A stretch of DNA of 64,000 bases, from the NCBI GenBank assembly GCA_017399005.1, contig JAFQEO010000035.1:1-64000 (forward strand), in the 5' to 3' direction. This DNA comes from Peptococcaceae bacterium. Lineage in GTDB: Bacteria > Bacillota > Peptococcia > Peptococcales > Peptococcaceae. The notes below the pieces were generated by a model. That model was not told the DNA's origin. It saw nothing but the letters and a program-made list of their open reading frames with translations, and did not search any database. The position numbers and the translations under genes are program-made. Each line of letters opens with the position of its first letter. Within the stretch, counting starts at the first letter, position 1. Shown here one piece after another: positions 27,328-36,752 of this stretch.

Positions 27328-27594
27328 TTGACCGTTTACTATACCTATATGGTTGTATGCCGGGATCGGTCACTTTATACGGGGTACACCGACAATCTGG
27401 TACGGCGCATCCGGGCGCACAACACAGGAAAAGGCGCAAAATATACCAGAAGCCGCGGGCCGGTAAAGCTGGTATACTGGGAGAAATTTGCCACAAAAAA
27501 GCAGGCTATGCAGCGGGAATATGCCATTAAACAATGGCCCCGCAGCCAGAAACTGCTGTTATTACCGGAAGAACTGAGGGAGTATTATGGATAA
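27328..27594 (+). CDS. GIY-YIG nuclease-family protein (UPF0213)
   Basis: An 88-residue single-domain GIY-YIG protein. YYTYMV and LYTGYT give the two short motif strands, RRIRAHNTGKGAKYT the conserved Arg and basic segment, and QREYAIKQW the conserved Glu region. Members of this small family are possible DNA-structure nucleases of unknown role. The start is TTG, with AAGGGGG about ten bases upstream. Its last eight bases overlap polA, so the two are probably coupled. Confidence 0.85.
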   Translation: MTVYYTYMVVCRDRSLYTGYTDNLVRRIRAHNTGKGAKYTRSRGPVKLVYWEKFATKKQAMQREYAIKQWPRSQKLLLLPEELREYYG

Positions 27595-30250
27595 ACTGAT
27601 TGTGATTGATGGCAATAGCCTGGCTAACCGGGCTTTTTATGCAATCCCGATTTTAAGCAATTCGAAAGGCGTTATCACGAACGCAGTCTACGGATTTACC
27701 AATATGCTGATGCGCATCATAAAACAGGAGAAGCCTGATTATCTGGCAGTTGCTTTTGATGTGAGCCGCAAGGTGTTCCGCCATGAGAAATATGCTGATT
27801 ACAAGGCGCAGCGTAAAGGAATGCCGGAAGAACTGCGCGGCCAGATGGATTTAATCAAAGATGTGCTGCGTGCAATGAACATTGCCATCTGCGAAAAAGA
27901 AGGCTATGAAGGGGACGATGTTATTGGTACTATGGTGCGCTGGGCGGAAACACAGAATCTGCACAGCATCATTTTAACCGGAGACAAAGACAGCCTTCAA
28001 CTGATTTCAGAGCAGACCAGTGTATATCTGACGAAAAAAGGAATCACGGAGCTGGCAAAATATGATGTTGCGGCATTAAAGGAAGAATACAATCTGGTAC
28101 CGGATCAGATTCGTGATTTAAAAGGGCTGATGGGCGATGCCTCCGACAATATTCCGGGAGTACCGGGTGTGGGTGAAAAAACTGCACTGAAACTGCTGCA
28201 TCAGTACGGCACGGTAGAGGAACTGTATCAGCATCTGGACGATTTTAAAGGCAAAAAACTGGGCGATAAACTGCGGGAAAACGAGGATATGGCGCATCTG
28301 AGCAAAGAGCTGGCTACAATTTTCTGTCAGGTTCCGCTGGAGTTCAGCCGGGAAGAGCTGGCACTTCAGCCGTTTAATATCCCTCTTTTAACTGCTTTGT
28401 ATAAAGAACTGGAATTACGCTCTCTGTTAAATGAACTGACTGCCATGTATCCACCGGAGCCTTCCGACTGGACTGAGATTCCAGTAGACGGAATGCTGGA
28501 GGATATGGATGATTATGAACCGGCTGCTCCGATAAAAAAAGGGATGAAGCTGACTTCGGTGGAGGAACTGCAGGAAGTTATGCAAGGCCTGCCGCCATCG
28601 ACAATTAATCTGATTATGAATCGTACGCCGGGCAATGTGGTGGAAAGCCGTGTGACTTCTTTTGGGCTGATGGCGTTTGATACTCCGTATCTGATTGAGT
28701 GCGGTGATGATTTCAGCAGCTTTGCACAGACATTAAAGCCATGGCTGGAAGATGAACGGGTACTGATATTAACCGACGATGCTAAAAAAATGCATGCCAG
28801 TTTTAAGCCGGAAGGGATTAAACTGCGGTCTTTGTTCTGGGACAGCACTTTGTTTGCCTATCTACTGAATCCGGAAGCGAAGGATTTATCGCTGGAGGCT
28901 CTGCTGGCCCAGTATTTTGATGTGGTGCTGGACGACGAGCCGGAAGAACATCTGTATGGCCTGTTAAAAGGCATTACTGTGCTGGGCGACTTCCTGATTG
29001 AAAAACTGATGAAAGAGGAACTTCTGGATTTATATAGTGAGATTGAACTGCCGTTAACGGAACTGTTAACCATGATGGAGCTGGAAGGGGTTCGTATTAA
29101 TACGGATTATCTTGAAAATCTGGGCATTGAACTGACTGCCCGCATTGAGGAAATCAGCCAGAAACTGTATCAGGCTGCTGGTGAAGAGTTTAATCTGAAT
29201 TCATCGAAACAGCTTGGTGTTATCTTGTTTGAAAAAATGGGTCTGCCGGTAATCAAAAAAACAAAAACAGGTTATTCGACCGATGCCGAGGTGCTGGACA
29301 CTCTGGCGCAGGAGTACGACTTTGTAAAAGATATTCTGGCTTATCGTCAGCTGACAAAACTGAACTCTACTTATGTTGAGGGCATTTTAAAACTGGTGCA
29401 GCCGGATACCGGCAAGGTGCATACCACCTTTAACCAGACTATTACTGCCACCGGCCGGCTTTCCAGTACCGAGCCGAACCTGCAGAATATCCCGATTAAA
29501 ACGGAGGAAGGCAAACGTATCCGTAAAGCTTTCGTGCCGTCCACATCGGGCAATGTTCTGGTGGCAGCCGATTATTCGCAGATTGAGCTGCGAATCCTGG
29601 CTCATATGTCAAAAGATCCGGTACTGATGAACAGCTTCCAGAATAATGAGGATATTCATCGTCGTACTGCATCAGAAGTATTCGGTGTGCCGATGGAGGA
29701 TGTTACAAAAGAAATGCGGCGTAATGCCAAAGCGGTAAACTTTGGCATTATTTACGGGCAGACCGATTTCGGGCTAAGCAAGGAGCTTGGTATCACCCGC
29801 GGTGAGGCAAAAGCCTATATCGAGAGCTATTTTGCTCGTTACAGCGGTGTAAAACAGTGGATAGAACAGGCTATCGCTGATGCCAGAGCCACTGGTATCA
29901 GTACTACTATGATGGGTCGTAAACGATATATAAAGGATATCAACAGTAAAAATTTCAATCTGCGCAGCTTTGCAGAGCGCACTGCAGTGAATACTCCGAT
30001 TCAAGGGTCTGCTGCTAATATTATGAAGCTGGCTATGCTGAAAGTGCAGGGGAATCTGAACGAGGGCGGCTATAAAGCGAAAATGCTTCTGCAGGTGCAT
30101 GACGAACTGATTCTGGAAGTACCGCCGCGTGAAATCGCCGATGTAATCAGTATTCTGCGTCATAGTATGGAGACGGCAGTAGAACTGGATGTGCCGCTGA
30201 AGGTGGATGTAAATGTTGGCTTCGACTGGTACGACATGGAGAGGGTGTAG
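27587..30250 (+). CDS. polA: DNA polymerase I
   Basis: An 887-residue repair polymerase. The 5' nuclease domain (about 1-290) is intact (AFDVSRKVFRHEKY, ILTGDKDSLQLI, GDASDNIPGVPGVGEKTA). The polymerase domain has motif A DYSQIELRILAHMS (~662), motif B RRNAKAVNFGIIYG and motif C QVHDE (~837). The middle 3'-5' exonuclease-like domain lacks the DTE-type motif expected at the start of strand 1 (NLIMNRTPGN instead), so proofreading is probably absent, as in many Gram-positive homologues. It ends three bases before coaE. Confidence 0.95.
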   Translation: MDKLIVIDGNSLANRAFYAIPILSNSKGVITNAVYGFTNMLMRIIKQEKPDYLAVAFDVSRKVFRHEKYADYKAQRKGMPEELRGQMDLIKDVLRAMNIAICEKEGYEGDDVIGTMVRWAETQNLHSIILTGDKDSLQLISEQTSVYLTKKGITELAKYDVAALKEEYNLVPDQIRDLKGLMGDASDNIPGVPGVGEKTALKLLHQYGTVEELYQHLDDFKGKKLGDKLRENEDMAHLSKELATIFCQVPLEFSREELALQPFNIPLLTALYKELELRSLLNELTAMYPPEPSDWTEIPVDGMLEDMDDYEPAAPIKKGMKLTSVEELQEVMQGLPPSTINLIMNRTPGNVVESRVTSFGLMAFDTPYLIECGDDFSSFAQTLKPWLEDERVLILTDDAKKMHASFKPEGIKLRSLFWDSTLFAYLLNPEAKDLSLEALLAQYFDVVLDDEPEEHLYGLLKGITVLGDFLIEKLMKEELLDLYSEIELPLTELLTMMELEGVRINTDYLENLGIELTARIEEISQKLYQAAGEEFNLNSSKQLGVILFEKMGLPVIKKTKTGYSTDAEVLDTLAQEYDFVKDILAYRQLTKLNSTYVEGILKLVQPDTGKVHTTFNQTITATGRLSSTEPNLQNIPIKTEEGKRIRKAFVPSTSGNVLVAADYSQIELRILAHMSKDPVLMNSFQNNEDIHRRTASEVFGVPMEDVTKEMRRNAKAVNFGIIYGQTDFGLSKELGITRGEAKAYIESYFARYSGVKQWIEQAIADARATGISTTMMGRKRYIKDINSKNFNLRSFAERTAVNTPIQGSAANIMKLAMLKVQGNLNEGGYKAKMLLQVHDELILEVPPREIADVISILRHSMETAVELDVPLKVDVNVGFDWYDMERV

Positions 30251-30253
30251 AAT

Positions 30254-30835
30254 ATGATAATCGGTCTGACGGGCGGTATCGCCTGCGGCAAATCGACAGT
30301 AAGTGCCTATCTGCGTGAGAAGGGTATTGCAGTAATTGATGCGGACAAGGTTGCCCGGCAGGTGGTGGAGCCCGGGAGTCCGGGTCTGGTACAGATTCGG
30401 GATACTTTTGGTATGCAGTATCTGCAGCCTGATGGTTCGCTGAATCGTGAACTTTTAGGTCGTAAGGTGTTTGCCGAACCGGAAGCGTTAAAGAAACTGA
30501 ACAGCATTACCGGTCCGCTGATTCTGGATGAACTGAAAAAGCAGCTTGCGGTTGCAGAATCAGTTATCGTTCTGGATGCAGCGCTGCTTTTGGAGGATGA
30601 GGCATATCATCAGCTGGTTGACCAGGTGTGGGTGGTAACCGCAGGCGACAATCAGCTGGAACGGCTGATTGCCCGCAACGGATACAGCTTTCGGCAGGCA
30701 AAAAACCGTATTGCGTCCCAGATGACCGATGAGCAGCGGCTGCGTTTTGCTGATGCTGTAATCGATAATAGCGGTACGCTGGAGAACACCCATAGACAGA
30801 TTGATGAGCTGTTAGTTGGTTTAAAAGTACTGTAG
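30254..30835 (+). CDS. coaE: Dephospho-CoA kinase
   Basis: A 193-residue P-loop kinase catalysing the last step of coenzyme A synthesis. It has Walker A GLTGGIACGKST (4-15), DADKVARQVVEPG and the LID-region RIASQMTDEQR. It sits three bases downstream of polA, the usual polA-coaE order in Firmicutes. Confidence 0.94.
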   Translation: MIIGLTGGIACGKSTVSAYLREKGIAVIDADKVARQVVEPGSPGLVQIRDTFGMQYLQPDGSLNRELLGRKVFAEPEALKKLNSITGPLILDELKKQLAVAESVIVLDAALLLEDEAYHQLVDQVWVVTAGDNQLERLIARNGYSFRQAKNRIASQMTDEQRLRFADAVIDNSGTLENTHRQIDELLVGLKVL

Positions 30836-30858
30836 AAGGGCAGAAAAATAGATTCTTC

Positions 30859-30887
30859 TTGTTTGGATAATTAATCTGTTATATAAT
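30859..30887 (+). promoter_or_regulatory. Promoter of the cysteine-synthase-like gene
   Basis: TTGTTT (30859-30864), a 17-base spacer and TATAAT (30882-30887). Confidence 0.65.
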
Positions 30888-30940
30888 GAGTAGCATGAAA
30901 TTGATTTCGAAAGAAACAGGAAAGAAAAGAGGATATATGG

Positions 30941-31873
30941 ATGGTTTATCATAATGTGCTGGAAGCGCTGGGACATACACCAATGATTCGACTGAACCGC
31001 ATGACCGATGCGGACAGTGCAGAGATTCTGGTAAAATTTGAAGGGGTCAATGTAGGTGGTTCTATCAAAACAAGAACAGCGTTCAATATGATTTCTGAGG
31101 CGGAAGCGCAGGGGCTGATTCAGCCGGATACAATTATCGTGGAACCTACCAGTGGCAATCAGGGTATCGGCCTTGCATTAATCTGTGCAGTAAAAGGTTA
31201 TAAAGCTGTGCTGATTATGCCGGACTCGGTCAGTGAAGAACGTCGTAAACTGATTCGTCATTATGGTGCGGAAGCGGTTCTGATTCATGATGACGGGGAT
31301 ATCGGTGCCTGCATTGATGAATGTATGCAGACATCTTTGCGTATGGCGGAAGAAAACCCAAAAGTATTTGTTCCACAGCAATTTGCCAACCCTGCCAACC
31401 CGGCAGCACATCGCAATGGTACGGCACTGGAAATTCTGGAGCAGGTGGACGGACCGATTCATGGATTCTGCTGCGGTATTGGAACCGGCGGTACTATTAC
31501 CGGTATCGGTGAAGTGCTGAAAGAAAAAAATCCGGATATGGAAATCTGGGCGGTAGAGCCGGAAAATGCAGCTATTTTAGCTGGCGGCCATGTGGGTACT
31601 CACCTTCAAATGGGCATTGGTGACGGTGTAATTCCGGATATTCTGAACCAGAACATCTATAATGAAATTTATATTGTAAGCGATGAGGAAGCAGTACAGA
31701 CCTCCAAAGAACTTGCGCGGCTGGAGGGCCTGATGTGCGGAATCTCCAGCGGCACCCATGTGGCAGCAGCCCGCAAGCTGGCAAAAAAACTGGGGAAAGG
31801 TAAAACCGTAGTTACCATTCTGCCGGACACTGCTGAACGCTATTTCAGCACACCACTATTTGAAAATGAATAA
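30941..31873 (+). CDS. PLP-dependent cysteine synthase family protein
   Basis: A 310-residue fold-type II PLP enzyme resembling O-acetylserine sulfhydrylase. The Schiff-base lysine is Lys43 in GGSIKTRTA, the phosphate loop is GTGGTITG, and the C-terminal serine region is CGISSGTH. Two family positions differ from standard CysK: KTR replaces KDR after the lysine, and the substrate loop reads SGNQG (71-75) instead of SGNTG. This suggests a CysK subfamily or a related beta-replacement enzyme; I leave the symbol blank. It has its own promoter. Confidence 0.8.
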   Translation: MVYHNVLEALGHTPMIRLNRMTDADSAEILVKFEGVNVGGSIKTRTAFNMISEAEAQGLIQPDTIIVEPTSGNQGIGLALICAVKGYKAVLIMPDSVSEERRKLIRHYGAEAVLIHDDGDIGACIDECMQTSLRMAEENPKVFVPQQFANPANPAAHRNGTALEILEQVDGPIHGFCCGIGTGGTITGIGEVLKEKNPDMEIWAVEPENAAILAGGHVGTHLQMGIGDGVIPDILNQNIYNEIYIVSDEEAVQTSKELARLEGLMCGISSGTHVAAARKLAKKLGKGKTVVTILPDTAERYFSTPLFENE

Positions 31874-32298
31874 ATGCAGAGAGAAATATAATAAAGCAAA
31901 ATAAAGCAAAATAAAGCAAAAACATAGTGAATTAAAGAGAGGCTGTGGCAGGACTGAACAGATTATCAGGTACTGACATAGCTTCTTTTTTATATTTATA
32001 CACTGATAGAAATTCACATATAAATTATTTTTACGAAAAGATTCTGAAAATAAAAGCGATTCGGCGGAAAACCGTTGCGACTGAGCGGCTTTTCTGCGAT
32101 AATATAAATATCTGTGAAATTTTATAGGTTTTTTTATCAAATATACGATATCTTTCTGTTTTTTTGTATGTAAATATGTTAAAATGAAATGATAATTGTG
32201 AAGATTCGCGTGAGTGGATTAGTAAGAATTGAATTTATATAGCTGGTTAAAAAACTGAGTTAAATGAAAAAGAACGGTAACAGGTTGGAGAATTTGAG
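31874..32298. other. AT-rich intergenic region of 425 bases without a supported gene
   Basis: It holds the 10-bp triple repeat at 31891-31920 and an imperfect hairpin around 32060-32098 (GAAAACCG against CGGCTTTTC) with no T-run. Poly-T tracts follow at 32128-32133 and 32160-32166, and a TAAAAT -10-like element lies near 32180 without a convincing -35. Short open frames here lack ribosome sites and were not called. Confidence 0.6.
31891..31920 (+). repeat. Three perfect tandem copies of a 10-bp unit
   Basis: ATAAAGCAAA occurs three times in direct, uninterrupted succession, starting 18 bases past the stop of the cysteine-synthase-like gene. Confidence 0.95.
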
Positions 32299-32913
32299 GT
32301 GATTTGTTTGCAGAATTTAATTCCGGCTCTGCGGGTGAAACATGTGACCATATTTGATTTGCTGGATCAGGAATTTCATTACGGCGAATTTGTAGTTTTT
32401 CCAAAGCTGGCGGCATATCTGGGTAGAATTGCGGCCATTCCGGCAAAGGATGCACAGGAAATCGGGCGGATTTCGGAATTGGTGTATCTGTATGCAAAGA
32501 TTCACAGTTCGGTGAAAGAGGGGACTCTGGAGGATGAAGGGTTCCGCAGCCGGGTACAGATGCCTGTGCTTCTGGGTGATTTATTTTTAGGCCGTTTTTA
32601 CCGGACGCTGGCAGAATGTGAGAAGGAAAACTGTCTGCCGGTATATCTGGATTTTATGAAAGAAATGAACAGCCGGGCGGTTGATTATCTGAAAACGGAT
32701 GTAGATTCTGATTTCGGAAACGAATGGCTGGAACTTCTGGCCCGCAAAGTGGCGGAGGCAATTCTGGTTCTGGCAGGAGAAAATGTTTGCGATAGCGAAA
32801 ACTTACAGGTTGCGGCAGAAAATTATCTGCGCGACCAGTGGCCGGCGTTATACGGTCAGCGTATCAGCAGCGTATCCGAACTGGAAATTGCGCTGCAGGC
32901 AGAAATGTTCTAG
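32299..32913 (+). CDS. HepS-like partner of the polyprenyl diphosphate synthase
   Basis: A 204-residue helical protein just upstream of a HepT-like synthase. The segment VLLGDLFLGRFYRTLAE resembles the LAGD-type motif of HepS (component I of Bacillus heptaprenyl diphosphate synthase), a catalytically inactive subunit that controls product length. The similarity I can see is confined to that motif, the size and the gene order, so this is an inference. The start may be GTG at 32299 or TTG at 32308; the latter has GAGGTGA at good spacing. Twelve bases separate it from the next gene. Confidence 0.55.
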   Translation: MICLQNLIPALRVKHVTIFDLLDQEFHYGEFVVFPKLAAYLGRIAAIPAKDAQEIGRISELVYLYAKIHSSVKEGTLEDEGFRSRVQMPVLLGDLFLGRFYRTLAECEKENCLPVYLDFMKEMNSRAVDYLKTDVDSDFGNEWLELLARKVAEAILVLAGENVCDSENLQVAAENYLRDQWPALYGQRISSVSELEIALQAEMF

Positions 32914-32925
32914 GGGATATAAACG

Positions 32926-33900
32926 ATGTTAAAAATTTTAGAAATACATGGAATGAAAGAGCGTTTGCGTGAAGTGGAAGCTTACCTGGAACAGGCACTG
33001 TATTTTGAACATCCTGAGATTCGGGAGAAAGCGCTGAAAACACTGCATGCTGGTGGTAAACGGGTTCGCCCGGCTCTGGCAATCATGACAGCAGGGATGT
33101 ATGGAAAAGAAAAAGAAATTATTCCGTTGGCGGCTGCACTGGAAATGGTACATATGGCTTCACTGATTCACGATGATGTGGTAGACCAGGCTGATACCCG
33201 CAGAGGACAGGCAACAGTCAATGCGGAAAAAGGAAATCGATATGCAGTGCATGTGGGCGATTATATACTGATGAAAGCCATCGACATTATTCGCACATTA
33301 CCGAACAGTACTCGTCTTCTGCAGATTATGGCTGAGCTGAGTATCGAGATGAGTCTGGGCGAGGTAGAACAGCTGCGCTCTACATTTGATGTAAAACAGA
33401 CTATTGAAGATTACAATTACCGGATTGATCGCAAAACGGCTATCTTAATGGCAAGCAGCTGTCAGGCTGCGGCAGTGGCCTGCGGTGCATCCGAAGAAGA
33501 TATTCATACGTTTTATCAGATCGGGTATAATCTTGGTATGGAGTTTCAGATTCAGGATGATATTCTGGATATGAGTCGTGATTCTAAAAAGCTAGGCAAG
33601 CCGGCAGGAAGTGATCTGGCTCACGGTATTATGACACTGCCGACTATTCTTGTGCTGCAGAAAGAGTTTGCAGAAAAAGAAGAATTAATCGGTTATATTG
33701 AAAAACGGTTTTCTGGCGGGCAGAAAGAAGTAGAGCGTGCCATTGCCATTATTATTTCACAGGGCGGACTTCAGGAAGCTGCTATTTACGGTGAAGGTTA
33801 TCTGGCACAGGCTACAGCCTATATTGAACAGCTACCGGATGATAAATTAAAAAAACAGCTGATGGGTGGCGTGAAATTTTTAAGAGAAAGGGCTTTTTAG
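32926..33900 (+). CDS. hepT: Polyprenyl (probably heptaprenyl) diphosphate synthase
   Basis: A 324-residue trans-prenyltransferase that elongates farnesyl/geranylgeranyl diphosphate to the side chain of menaquinone. The first Asp-rich motif is DDVVD (83-87) and the second DDILD (about 211-215); GGKRVRPAL lies upstream. Both motifs are complete, so this is the catalytic subunit. Chain length cannot be read reliably from sequence. It is followed after two bases by the siroheme-type dehydrogenase gene, as in several Negativicutes and clostridial tetrapyrrole clusters. Confidence 0.85.
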   Translation: MLKILEIHGMKERLREVEAYLEQALYFEHPEIREKALKTLHAGGKRVRPALAIMTAGMYGKEKEIIPLAAALEMVHMASLIHDDVVDQADTRRGQATVNAEKGNRYAVHVGDYILMKAIDIIRTLPNSTRLLQIMAELSIEMSLGEVEQLRSTFDVKQTIEDYNYRIDRKTAILMASSCQAAAVACGASEEDIHTFYQIGYNLGMEFQIQDDILDMSRDSKKLGKPAGSDLAHGIMTLPTILVLQKEFAEKEELIGYIEKRFSGGQKEVERAIAIIISQGGLQEAAIYGEGYLAQATAYIEQLPDDKLKKQLMGGVKFLRERAF

Positions 33901-33902
33901 AA

Positions 33903-34538
33903 ATGACGAGTATGTATCCGGTAACCTTGAAGCTGACCGGTAGATTCTGTACTGTTGTGGGCGGAGGGGCAGTCGCAGCACGCAAAGTGACATCACTTCT
34001 GGAACAGGGCGCTCGAGTAACGGTAATCAGCCCGGAGGTACATGAAGATTTGCTTGCTATACAGAATCAACTTATCTGGAAAAAGCAGTGTTACAGCGAT
34101 GGGATGCTGGAAGGTAGCTTTCTAGTGATTGCTGCCACCGAAAGCCGTGAGACAAATCATGCGGTATATGAGTGGTGTGAAGAACATCAGGTTTTGGTAA
34201 ATGTTGTGGATAGCCTGGAAGAGAGCAGTTTTACAGTGAATGCTATGGTGCAGCGCGGAGATTTAATGCTGGCGGTATCAACCAGTGGAATTAGTCCGGC
34301 GGTATCCCGTAAAATCCGTCAGGAACTGGAACAGACTTATGGTCCTGAATACGGCGTTATGCTTGAAATCCTAGCCGAAACACGGCAGGAGGCTATGGAA
34401 ACAATTCAGGATAGCGGGAAACGACGGCAGTTTTTACAGTCGGTAGCTGATATGGAACTACCCGAACTGCTGAAAAAAGAGACAAAAGAAGAAGTTCAAA
34501 AAAGGGTGAAATTATGTCTATCATCTTACTTGGATTAA
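33903..34538 (+). CDS. Precorrin-2 dehydrogenase (siroheme synthase N-terminal type)
   Basis: A 211-residue NAD-dependent enzyme oxidising precorrin-2 to sirohydrochlorin. It begins YPVTLKLTGRFCTVVGGGAVAARKV, with the Rossmann glycine loop at about 17-27, followed by VTVISPEVHEDL and TNHAVYEWC. It matches the N-terminal CysG/Met8 domain only; the methyltransferase is encoded separately at 36749. Its last 25 bases overlap hemA. It feeds precorrin-2 toward siroheme or anaerobic cobalamin. Confidence 0.9.
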   Translation: MTSMYPVTLKLTGRFCTVVGGGAVAARKVTSLLEQGARVTVISPEVHEDLLAIQNQLIWKKQCYSDGMLEGSFLVIAATESRETNHAVYEWCEEHQVLVNVVDSLEESSFTVNAMVQRGDLMLAVSTSGISPAVSRKIRQELEQTYGPEYGVMLEILAETRQEAMETIQDSGKRRQFLQSVADMELPELLKKETKEEVQKRVKLCLSSYLD

Positions 34539-35818
34539 ATTATAAAAGTGCGACGGTAGAAATCCGTGAAAAGGTATCTATGTCCAAAAGCAATATTCAG
34601 CGTAATGCAGAAACACTGCGGCAGCTGGAGGCGGTGGATGGAATAGCAATCCTTTCTACCTGTAACCGGACCGAATTTTATCTGGACGGTGCTGATGATG
34701 AAGTGGCAGTGAATTCCATGCTTCAGTTTATCAGCGCGTACAGCGACTGTTCGGTGGAACTGTTAAAACAACATATGTATGTGATGAAAGAACGGGATGC
34801 AGTAGAACACCTTTTCACTGTGGCAGCGGGGCTTGACTCTATGATTCTGGGCGAGAGCCAGATTCAGGGGCAGGTGCAGGATGCTTACAACTTTGCACTG
34901 GAGTTTGGTTTATCCAGCAACATTTTAAATACATTGCTGATGAATGCACTGACTCTGGGTAAACGTGTGCGTACGGAAACCTATATCGACCGTCAGGCGG
35001 TTTCTATCAGTTCGGCAGCGGTTGAACTGGCAAAACAGGAACTTGGCACGCTGGAAAACAAAACGGTTCTGATTGTAGGGGCCGGGGATACCAGTGAACT
35101 GGCGGCCCGTCATCTGGTAAGTAACGGAATCAGCGGTGTAATTGTGGCAAATCGTACCTTTGACCGTGCACAGCGTCTTGCCGATGAGTTCGGCGGCAAG
35201 GCAATCCGTCTGGACCATTTTGGTGCTTATCTAGACAGTGCTGATATTGTTATCAGTTGTACTGCATCACCAAAATACATTATTGAGAAAAAAGATATCG
35301 AGCGGCTGGTAAGTCAGAGAAGCAAACCACTGCTGTTTATCGATATTGCGGTTCCTCGTGATATTGACCCGGCAGTAGCAGAGCTGGACAATGTATTCCT
35401 GCACGATATTGACGATATGCAGAATGTTGTGGCGCAGAATCTGGAAGGCCGTCAGAAAGAGGCTGTGAAAGCGCGTCGTATTGTGGATGAAGAGCTGGAG
35501 AATTTCTTTTTCTGGCTTGACTCCCTTCTGGTTGTGCCAACCATTGTAAAACTGCGGGCGCAGGCGGAAAACATTAAGAAAAAAGAAGTAGAAAAGGCGC
35601 TGCGCCGCATTGATAATGTGACACCGCGCGAAAAGAAAATTATTGAGCAGCTGGCCCATTCTATTGTAAGTCAGTGGCTGCATAAACCAATGTACAACCT
35701 GCGTGATCTGGCAGGCCATCATGAGGATCGGATCGACTGCTATATGCGGGCAATTAATGATTTATTCGGGCTCTCGGCACTGGATGCGCAAGAAAATGAG
35801 GTGAAGCAGGATGAGTAA
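34514..35818 (+). CDS. hemA: Glutamyl-tRNA reductase
   Basis: A 434-residue enzyme of the C5 pathway, reducing Glu-tRNA(Glu) to glutamate-1-semialdehyde. Cys50 in STCNRTEFY is the catalytic thiol; GLDSMILGESQIQGQV and the NADPH loop VLIVGAGDTSELAA are present, and the C-terminal dimerisation helix is complete. It overlaps both neighbours (25 bases upstream, 8 downstream), indicating tight coupling. Confidence 0.96.
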   Translation: MSIILLGLNYKSATVEIREKVSMSKSNIQRNAETLRQLEAVDGIAILSTCNRTEFYLDGADDEVAVNSMLQFISAYSDCSVELLKQHMYVMKERDAVEHLFTVAAGLDSMILGESQIQGQVQDAYNFALEFGLSSNILNTLLMNALTLGKRVRTETYIDRQAVSISSAAVELAKQELGTLENKTVLIVGAGDTSELAARHLVSNGISGVIVANRTFDRAQRLADEFGGKAIRLDHFGAYLDSADIVISCTASPKYIIEKKDIERLVSQRSKPLLFIDIAVPRDIDPAVAELDNVFLHDIDDMQNVVAQNLEGRQKEAVKARRIVDEELENFFFWLDSLLVVPTIVKLRAQAENIKKKEVEKALRRIDNVTPREKKIIEQLAHSIVSQWLHKPMYNLRDLAGHHEDRIDCYMRAINDLFGLSALDAQENEVKQDE

Positions 35819-36752
35819 AAAAGTAGTGAAGGTTGGTACCCGCGACAGTATTCTGGCAATGTGGCAGACTCAGTTTGTGGTGGATGAACTGAAAAAAGTG
35901 ACCGACCAGTATGAATTTGAAATCATCTCGCTGAAAACAAAAGGCGATAAAATTTTAGACGTTGCCCTGGCAAAAATCGGCGATAAAGGCTTGTTTACAA
36001 AAGAACTGGAAGTTGGTTTGCTGGAGGGAGAAATCGATTTTGCAGTACACAGCATGAAAGATATGCCGACTGCTTTGCCGGAAGGTCTGCAGATTTCCTC
36101 CATGTTAAAACGTCATAATCCTGCCGATGCATTTGTATCGGATAAATACAACTCCTTTATGGAACTGCCGCAAGGGGCAAAAGTGGGCACAAGTAGTCTG
36201 CGTCGCCGTGCACAGCTTCTGCATGCACGTCCGGACCTGGATATCCATGATTTGCGCGGTAATGTGCAGACTCGTATGCGAAAAATGAGAGACGAGAATT
36301 TTGACGGTATTATTCTGGCAGCTGCCGGTCTGGAACGTCTGGAAATGTTTGATGAAATCAAAGAGGAATTAAGTTATGATATCTGTCTGCCTGCAGTAAG
36401 TCAGGGGGTTATCGGTGTGGAAACCCGCGAAAATGATGATGAAATTATCGCTCTGGTGCAGCTGGTAAATGACAGACAGGCTGAAATCTGCGTAAAAGCG
36501 GAACGCGCTCTGCTGAAATCGCTGGAAGGCGGATGTCAGATTCCAATCGGCGCTTATGCCGAATTGAAAGAAGATAATATCGTTGTTCTGGAAGGGATGG
36601 TAGGCTCTTTAGATGGCAGAACCATTATCCGGGAATCCATTTCCGGTACTGCAGAACAGTGTGAACAGCTGGGGCAGACCCTGGCTGGCCGTCTGTCTGA
36701 ACAAGGCGGACAGGCTATATTAGAAGAAATCAGAATGGAGCTGAACCAATGA
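35811..36752 (+). CDS. hemC: Porphobilinogen deaminase (hydroxymethylbilane synthase)
   Basis: A 313-residue enzyme joining four porphobilinogens. VGTRDSILAMWQT opens the protein; the active-site aspartate region is FAVHSMKDMPTALPEGL; and Cys242 in EGGCQIPIGAY carries the dipyrromethane cofactor. It overlaps hemA by 8 bases and the next gene by 4. Confidence 0.96.
   Translation: MSKKVVKVGTRDSILAMWQTQFVVDELKKVTDQYEFEIISLKTKGDKILDVALAKIGDKGLFTKELEVGLLEGEIDFAVHSMKDMPTALPEGLQISSMLKRHNPADAFVSDKYNSFMELPQGAKVGTSSLRRRAQLLHARPDLDIHDLRGNVQTRMRKMRDENFDGIILAAAGLERLEMFDEIKEELSYDICLPAVSQGVIGVETRENDDEIIALVQLVNDRQAEICVKAERALLKSLEGGCQIPIGAYAELKEDNIVVLEGMVGSLDGRTIIRESISGTAEQCEQLGQTLAGRLSEQGGQAILEEIRMELNQ

Noticed and set aside
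31921-32298. Small RNA such as 6S RNA in the gap before the HepS-like gene
   Set aside because: No closed long hairpin with a central bubble and no clear promoter-terminator pair could be drawn.
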